NCBI RefSeq assembly: GCF_014356525.2
Contig: NC_052508.1
Location: 42,077,358-42,141,357, forward strand
DNA: 64,000 bases
Reading direction: 5' to 3'
From: Nilaparvata lugens
Taxonomy: Eukaryota > Arthropoda > Insecta > Hemiptera > Delphacidae
The notes below the pieces were generated by a model. That model had not been told where the DNA came from. It saw nothing but the letters and a program-made list of their open reading frames with translations, and did not search any database. The stretch's first letter is position 1. Each line of letters starts with the position of its first letter. Both the position numbers and the translations under genes were made by a program. Below are positions 56,819 to 64,000 of this stretch, one piece after another.

Positions 56819-59800
56819 TTCTATTATAAAAGTTAAATTTCTTTTTAATCTTTCAACCCTGAAGCTTTTTTAGTACTACTAGGATATCGGGGATGATATT
56901 CTACATCCAATTCTGACATTGATTGGTAATTTGAGAAAGTTGCAATTTTACACGATTTGGCAACCCTGTAATTTCTTCGGATGGAGAGCCAAGTTTCAAC
57001 TTATTTCACACAAAATATAGTTAGTAGCATAGAAAAATAGAATTCATGAGGATTAAAATAATAAATTCCAACTTCTTATCCTTTTTGGTTACTCGTTATT
57101 AGGTAGTTATTACTTATGAGTGTTTTGAAGAGTAGGAATCAACCAATGTATCAATTTATATCAAGCTTGTTCCTAGTTTCAAAGATAATTGTGAATGAGT
57201 AGAATTGTCCTAGAGAGAAAGCAGTCAGTTGTCTTTGTTTTCAAACAGTAGGACACATGTTTGAGAATGAGAATATTGTGAGTAGTTTGTATTGTAATTC
57301 AGTTGTATAGAATCGCGTGTTAAGAGGCCGTTATATTTCATTGCAACTCTTCTTGAGAACCTTGTAAAATAAGCTAACTCAACAACACAGTAATTACATT
57401 TGAACACATCATAATGCGAACAGCTAACGAGATTTTCTGCTTTTCTGTAAGGAAAATTCATTTTCCGCTATCCACTAATATTATAAATGACATTTTCATT
57501 TACCACGAAATGTGAAATTGAGAATCCGATAGTAAGATGGTTGACAGCAACGATACATCTGTAAATTGCACGTTTGATCATGAAACGATTAAAACTACTA
57601 TGATTTACGTTATCTAGTATCCTACATCATATAGTGAAATTCACAAAGATCTCAAATAATGATGAAAACAGGACGGCTAGTAAAAATATTGATTTATTCA
57701 ACAAGGAATGAGCTCTTTCCTAGATAAGATTGGGAAAATAGGTTTAATATACAGTAACAAACATTAATAGCCGAATTGTTGGATGATTATTAAATATTAT
57801 GAAACTACTATCTCTATTATGTTTTCGTACTGTTTTTTTTCTTTATTATTAATAAAGTACATGATAATAATTATGAAATTATGAATATTTCACTATTTTT
57901 CTCAGAGGTCACTTAAATGTGTTTTCTCTCCCAAATGCATATTCTCTTATTGTGTTTATATGTGTTCTAATGCTCTCATTTCTCCCTATTGACCATATTA
58001 AACTGTTTCACTTTGTAACAGTACATTTTGATACCAATGAAAACTTCATTAATTAGAATGAACTATTTAGGTCTCAAACAGAAAAACAAAAATATCTGTC
58101 ACCAATGGTGTTATCAATCGAGGATATAGATAATACGATAACAACTAGAAAGACTAAGATTATGGCTAGCAATTTGAAATGAAAATCAATTTCTCAACTA
58201 TTTAATAAATTAATAATATTGTATGAATTTGAGGTTAGGTTTCATATAAACAATGCTTGTCGGCAATGTCAATAACGATCAAGCCGAGCATCTACAATTC
58301 AATCAGATACTTGCTAGCAAAATAATTGGAGAGGATGATAGCAGCCTACCAGAGATGCACAAGACACACGAGGATAAAAAAATGCTACATCTTTAAAATT
58401 TGTGAAAAATTTTCGCACGTGAGTTATTGAAATATAATTTATTAAGAGGATCCCCAGTGCTACGAATAAATAGAAATTTCATAAAGCTAGCTCCTCAAAG
58501 GTATTACTTAAAAATTAAACTTGATTTAGACTTAATCGCGCAAGTAGTATTGATAAGGGAAGAGTCATATTTAAATATATTTTATATATATGAGAATTAA
58601 ATGTTAAATTATTTATATCACTGTTTGAAATTATTAAATATGCTCAGTTAATGTATTTGAAGATCAATATTATTAGCATAATAAAAATTATAGAAGCTCA
58701 AGTTCACAAGATAAATTATTTATGTAACTTCCATTGAAGGCCAAACCTATAGGCTACCTTAAGATTTTATATTTGAAGTATTAGATATTATTGGAATATT
58801 GAAGTATAAAATTCTAATTTGATAAGCAGAAGCGAGTTAAATAATTGAGCTATAGGAATCTGTGAATGTATGCCAATAAAAAATCATGAAAGTTATTAAT
58901 TGATGCTATCAAGCAGAACAAGAGTTTTAATTGAGCGATCTGTGATATATTTCTTGTCTATTTCCTCATAGTGTATTTGCTTTTATTGTTTCATATATTA
59001 TTTTTTGCTCGTTGATTTCATTGTAATTATATATTTATTGATTGAATGGTGTTCTATTCATTTTCAATCCTGTCTTCATGCATGACCAATCTTGTACTAG
59101 TATTTTAATTCATCATTATTGACGCATTAATAGAAGTATCAACAAACTGTATTCTTCATCGAATAAGTTGGATAAATCAGCGATATACAGTACCGATCAT
59201 TAAATCTTCAGAAATAATAGGTTCTCAGGATTTATTTAAATGGTTCAACCCATTCAGTGGAATTAAATTAACTGAAATACAAGGTCATAGTATTAAGTCG
59301 AAGCAGTATTTTAGTCTCTTAAACATATATGATTGCGGAACCAGTCAATCCAGTGGTAAAGATTGTCGATTGACAAAGCAGCAGCAGTTTGCATGCAGCG
59401 ATTGATAGCAGATTTTGGTATAAGCTCATCGATGAGCTGGTAAGAATTGTATGGTATTTTTATTACAACAAGTGCCGAAATATCAAAAATATTCAAATAT
59501 CTCATGCTCTACCGACAGACTACCAGCTGGGCACATGTAACCCCAAAATACCGCTTTACTACTCCAATCGGATTATTTCAGTAAGTGAAACGCTATAAAA
59601 AATAATTTACCTGTCTCGTATAATTTCTATGTAACTTTCAACAATAAATAATAATTTCAAGAGCTGTTCGTAACTATTCAACAATATATACACACACATT
59701 GTATATATATATATATATATTTATATTATCATAATATGAATATTTCCAAGCGATGATAGAAGAGAGTCGAGCTGGTGAAAAGTGGAGGAGCTGACATGTG

Positions 59801-59884
59801 ATCTATTTTAAGTAGGTGCAAGAATAGCGAACATATTTCAACAAACTGTTTGGGTTAGGCGAGAATGAATTGATAATAATTCAC
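56819..59884. other. AT-rich non-coding sequence
   Basis: Three kilobases with only chance reading frames (for example 57225-57461 minus and 59389-59598 plus). A short (AT)n run is at about 59701-59721. Nothing else was recognised. Confidence 0.4.
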
Positions 59885-60260
59885 GTGTTTGAAAATGCTC
59901 GCTGGCAGCCTCAGCTAGCGTAGGTGGCATCTCTATCCAAGTCAAGCCGAATGGGGAAGTGATATTGGACACCCGGCCCATAGCCAACTCGGCTGGATCT
60001 AGTAGCATGCATAGCTATACTGAGCCCAGGACCTCAGCCCTGCTAAGGCTTCCCGTGCATGATGGAATCCCTCACCAAGGGAGAGAGACCCTCGGTAATG
60101 AAACATCCTTGTAAATATGAGCGTATCTTCCCTTTTTTCTGCACCCTACACACCCTTCCAGCCAACTGACAGCTAAAGGCCACGCCACCATCCACCCACC
60201 ACTATCTGATCGGCCTTTCAGACGGAAACAGAGGCAAATATATTATTCGAATCCCTACTT
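59885..60260. other. GC-richer patch of unknown nature
   Basis: This segment is distinctly less AT-rich than the surrounding kilobases. It contains GGACACCCGGCCCATAGCC and CTGAGCCCAGGACCTCAGCC. It has no sustained reading frame and no recognised RNA fold. It could be a non-coding exon, a promoter or an unknown repeat. Confidence 0.4.
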
Positions 60261-60806
60261 AAGTTAAACGTCACTTACCTTTTTCCCTTTTTTCCACGGA
60301 AGATCTTCATTCTAGTTTGATGTTTCGCCACTGACTAAATCAACAGGTGTTGAGATGCAGCTGAATTTTAATCAGATGAGGGTGAAAAATTGGAATTGTC
60401 AATGCCAACCCTCATGTAAACTGACACAAATGTAATATATTTCACCTTGAGAAGGGGATGCCCCTTCTATTTTCCACTTGAGGTATTGATTGAATATATA
60501 GGAATTCACCTTCACTACACTCTGATGTATTTTGAGTAGGCAAAAGTACAACCAGGAGACGAATGCTCTAGTGCTCACTCACATTTGCAACAATAAAATT
60601 GTAAATTGCTTTCAAATGTCGAATGAAAACAATATTCAATGAATATACTTCTAGTTAAACAATAAAGTAATAACAAGTACCATGCTAAACATAACATATA
60701 CGAGTACATAACAGAAATATCTATAACAAAACCATTATCATTTCGAGCTTATACAGTCTGCATATCATCAATCTACAGTGATTCCAGTCATACACTGATA
60801 TATGTC
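60261..60806. other. AT-rich non-coding sequence
   Basis: Nothing was recognised. Confidence 0.4.
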
Positions 60807-63262
60807 TATCTATATATATAAATGAATGTCTGTTTGTGTGTTTGTTTGTTCCCTATAGACTTGAAAACTATTTGACAGAACGGTATGGAACTTTGGGAAT
60901 ATGTTGTGTGAAAATTATGGATGCTTTCTGACTAGAAATTTTGATAGGGAGGCTAATAATAATTATTTATTAATCCATTTTGAAGACCTATGTTTTCAAA
61001 ACTTTCGGTCGAGCAGGTACCGGAGAACGGAAAGATGATCATGATTCACATCTAAACTTACCAGCTGTAATAAACACGTCACCCTGTGATAAATATTGTG
61101 TACTGGTATTAAAACGGTAGTGTAATATGGGGAATATTGAGAGGTTTGTATTGTAGTTTTTTTTGTGCCTTTCTTTCAGGTTGTTGAACTGATCAAAATT
61201 GAACTAAATTTTTCCAATATGAACTCTAGTCTAGTGAACCTTGTTTTTGATTGTTGAAGAATTTATTCATGCACAAAGTAAGCACCTAAATTTTTTGTTT
61301 CCATAAAAGATTTGCTAACTTGCTTCTTATCCATCCATATCATTGCGGTCTTCTAGCATTTCCATAGTACTGGCTTGAATTCCGTGATGAAATTAATGCA
61401 AACATATTCAGAAATGTATTTGAACCGTGCGACCCCACGACGTTTTAACCTGAAATTAGGCCGGGCGCTCCACGTGTTTTCTTGCAAATCGGAAAATTTT
61501 TAGTGGAAGAGCGGCAGTTCTAATCGTGTCGTCACCGCAAGAAGAACTGATGTAGTCGCAGAACAAGTCTCGGTCTCTAATTTAGGCTTCAGCCTAATTG
61601 GATGAAAAATCTCCTTATTATTTTATTTTGTATAAATTGAAAGCAAGTAGTCTGAAATATAGTACCGTAGCTGAAATGTAAGCATGAGTGATTGTGAGTG
61701 CCGATTTATTTGTTAAATTTTCAATTCAATGGTGAGTGCCAAAATTATTTTATTAAGCTCAAATAAATTGACCGAGTCCCTAAATTTATTGTAGAGTGAG
61801 TTAGCAAATTCTTAGGCTAACTAAATATCAATTATGAATGATTGTGATAAAGTAGTAATTTGAGAAATATTATTTGAAATTAATTTTTCTTTAATGTTGT
61901 AATATTGAAACAAGTAATTGAATAAATAACCGGATTGATTACAGTGAATATTATAATTCGATGTAACAGAATTTCAAAGATGTCCGATAATTGTATAATT
62001 CAACTAATAAATTAATATCAGTAGCATTTCTACAAAATCTTTTATTTCACGTTCCCGGTTCGTGATAAGTTACTTAGTTGCTAAAGCAGGTGCTGTTGAT
62101 AGTGAAGATCTTGGCATTTGCATGAACGAATCCATCCAAAGCTCCCAACCGTGGATTCAAATAATTTTAACTGTTGAGTGGAGATTTTCAAAGCAACTAT
62201 TATTTTATTTTTCCCTTGTTACAAAATTGGGTCCTCTCATAAATAAATTCCCCCCTGGCTTCCCACCCATTACAAATGAAGTCAGGTGTGGGGTAGTGTT
62301 ATTAATACCTCCACCCGTTACAATGAAGTCAGGTGTGGGTATTGGTTATATAAATACCTCCTCCTATTACAATAATCTCCATGGTGAGTTAGCTAAATTC
62401 ATTGTAGAGTGAGTTAGCAAATTCTTGAATAAATATCAATTATGAATGATTGCATTAGAGTAGTAATTTGAGAAATATTATCTGAAACTACTTTCTTTTT
62501 AATGTTGTAATATTGAAACAAGTAATTGAATAAATAACCGGATTGATTACAGTGAATATTATAATTCGATGTAACAGAATTTCAAAGATGACCGATAATT
62601 GTATAATTCAACCAATTAATTAATATCAGTAGCATTTCGACAAAATATTTTATTTTATATTCCTGGATTGTGATGAGTTACTTGTTTCTAAAACAGGTGG
62701 TGTTAAACAATAGTGAAGATCTTGGCATTTGCATGAACGAATCCATCCAAAGCTCCCAACCGTGGATTCAAATAATTTAAACAGTTGAGTGGAAATTTTT
62801 AAAGCAATTATTATATTTTTTCTTTGTTACGAAATTTGGGGCTAACAAAGTCCCATCATTAAAGTAGTTTAGATTTGAAGTGTAGTTGATTGGTACCAGC
62901 TGTAGATAATGATTCCTTAGAAGACCTATACAAATAATTATCACTCCCTTATCTATTAAAAAAATATTTCCCTCATGAAAGAAAGTTGTTCATATTGCAT
63001 TCATTAATTACTGAAGAATGACAGAATAATTCACTCTTTTTGAATTAAGCTTAGCTTATATTCATCCTAAAATGGAAGATGGAAAGAAAATGGAATTCTG
63101 TGTAATTCATTGTACATCACACATTTCCTGGACCATCAATTGACAATCAACAACTATAAAAACATTATATTCATCTTTGAAACACTGATTCAACCTATTT
63201 TTTTCAATTCAACACTTTACTGAAAAATATAACTACCAATTGATTGAGAAGAAAATCTTTTT
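60807..63262 (+). mobile_element. Helitron-like 5' segment, interrupted by an LTR element
   Basis: This starts TCTATCTATATATATAAATG, the TC-plus-TA-rich start expected of Helitrons. It follows the same sequence as 56353-55608 to 61120, resumes at 62864 with the duplicated GTAG, and ends near GATTGAGAAGAAAATC. No protein is encoded. Confidence 0.72.
61121..62863 (+). mobile_element. Family B LTR element nested in Helitron-like repeat, TSD GTAG
   Basis: It begins TGTAATATGG and is distantly related to family A: both have TTTCAGGTT.TTGAACTG, AATGGTGAGTGCC, ATGAACGAATCCA and AAAGCTCCCAACC blocks. A full-length LTR seems to run to about 62223 (TTGTTACA). About 170 bp of interior follows, and then only the 3' half of a second LTR (about 62395-62863). 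GTAG flanks it at 61117-61120 and 62864-62867. The homologous Helitron-like copy at 55608-56353 reads straight through the site. The exact 3' terminus is not a clean TTACA, so the right end may be altered. Confidence 0.72.
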
Positions 63263-63400
63263 GGAATAAAATCATAGGAAGTCCTTATTGAGATGTGAAT
63301 GAAAATATTGATTGTTAGATGAATCTCATGATCACCAAATAAAGTCAAGTGTGACATGAGATACATTGACTTTTTGGCAGTATAAAGATAGCAGGGTAAG
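63263..63400. other. Short non-coding spacer
   Basis: AT-rich sequence between two Helitron-like copies. Confidence 0.4.
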
Positions 63401-64000
63401 CTAATAATAAAAATGAATGTCTGTGTGTTAGTTTGTTTGTATGTTGGTTTGTTCCCTATAGACTCGAAAACAACTTTGACAGAATGGCATGAAACTTTGG
63501 GAATATGTTGTGTGACATATTCCCAAACCATATGTTGTGTGACATATTCCCATGACCATCCCATTGGGGATGGTTTCTGACCAGATATTTCAATAGGGGG
63601 GCTAAGAATAATCATTCATTAATCAATTTTACAGACCTATCTTTTGAAATTGTCGGCCGAGCGGCTACCGAAGATCATAAATAATTGTGATAATATGATT
63701 TTACATCTGAACTTACCAGCTGTAATAAACACATCACTCTGTGATAAATTGTGTACTGGCATTAAAACGACAGTTCGGAGTTGAGTGTAGTTGATTGCTA
63801 TCAGCTGTAGATGATGATTCCTCAAAAGACCTATACAAATAATCATCACTCCCCTATCATTGAGAAACTGAAAAATGTTGGGAAAAAATTATTCACCTTA
63901 TGAGAGAGAGTTGTTCATATTGCATTCATTAATTACTGAAGAATGACAGAATAATTTACAATTTTTTTAAATTTAGCTTAGCTTATATTCATTCTCAAAT
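63401..64000 (+). mobile_element. Helitron-like 5' segment, runs off window
   Basis: This is a third copy, beginning near AAAAATGAATGTCTGTGTG. It has a local duplication of TATGTTGTGTGACATATTCC at about 63504-63550, then the same GCTAAGAATAATCATTCATT, TACCAGCTGTAATAAACACA and TATCACTCCCCTATCATTGA blocks. The 3' part is beyond the window. Confidence 0.72.

Overview
This is an AT-rich, repeat-dominated stretch of an animal genome, most likely an insect. Several repeats resemble interspersed sequences I associate with hemipteran (planthopper-type) genomes, but that is recollection and weak. I found no convincing host protein-coding gene, tRNA or rRNA. Almost everything recognisable is a transposable element (TE) or a TE relic of one of five kinds: APE-type LINEs, Ty3/gypsy-like LTR elements, a P-element-like DNA transposon, Helitron-like termini, and satellites or microsatellites.

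Layout. 1-3130 is a broken jockey-like LINE (+). 3530-7310 is a 240-bp tandem repeat split by a rearranged LTR element (3989-7306, target-site duplication CATA). 8574-11914 holds a 360-bp (AC)n tract, a 131-134-bp tandem repeat, a (GT)n tract and two inverted copies of one repeat. 12090-12545 is a LINE 3' fragment (-). 14085-14690 is an old tandem duplication. 16049-20524 holds two inverted copies of a gypsy-like element that both lack reverse transcriptase, with a gag gene between them. 20524-23684 is a THAP/P-element-like transposase relic. 24750-27510 is a LINE (+) containing a second 5'-truncated LINE (-). 28542-29601 is a 1.06-kb unknown repeat found three times in the window. 30400-34560 (-) is a degenerate gypsy-like element with a coiled-coil Gag and a tRNA-Lys-type primer site. 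35414-40097 is a complete LTR element with no coding capacity (target-site duplication CAGT).

The most distinctive part is 43127-53251, a GC-rich island. It holds two LTR elements (G1 and G2) that encode only Gag plus an aspartic protease. G2 (46795-51679) sits inside the 3' LTR of G1 and is flanked by the 4-bp duplication ATAT. Each LTR has a TATA box followed by about 15 or about 23 copies of a 47-bp repeat, which would place the array in the transcribed leader. The island is flanked by two copies of a 2.35-kb block (40784-43126 and 53252-55607). The left block carries what looks like the uninterrupted insertion site, so this is either a segmental duplication or two haplotypes joined in assembly.

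55608-64000 is AT-rich and contains Helitron-like 5' ends (three copies), a Helitron-like 3' end near 56818, a related LTR element nested in one copy (61121-62863, target-site duplication GTAG) and an unexplained GC-richer patch at 59885-60260. Functionally the window looks like a TE nest. The only machinery present is broken or non-autonomous, so any mobility would depend on proteins encoded elsewhere.
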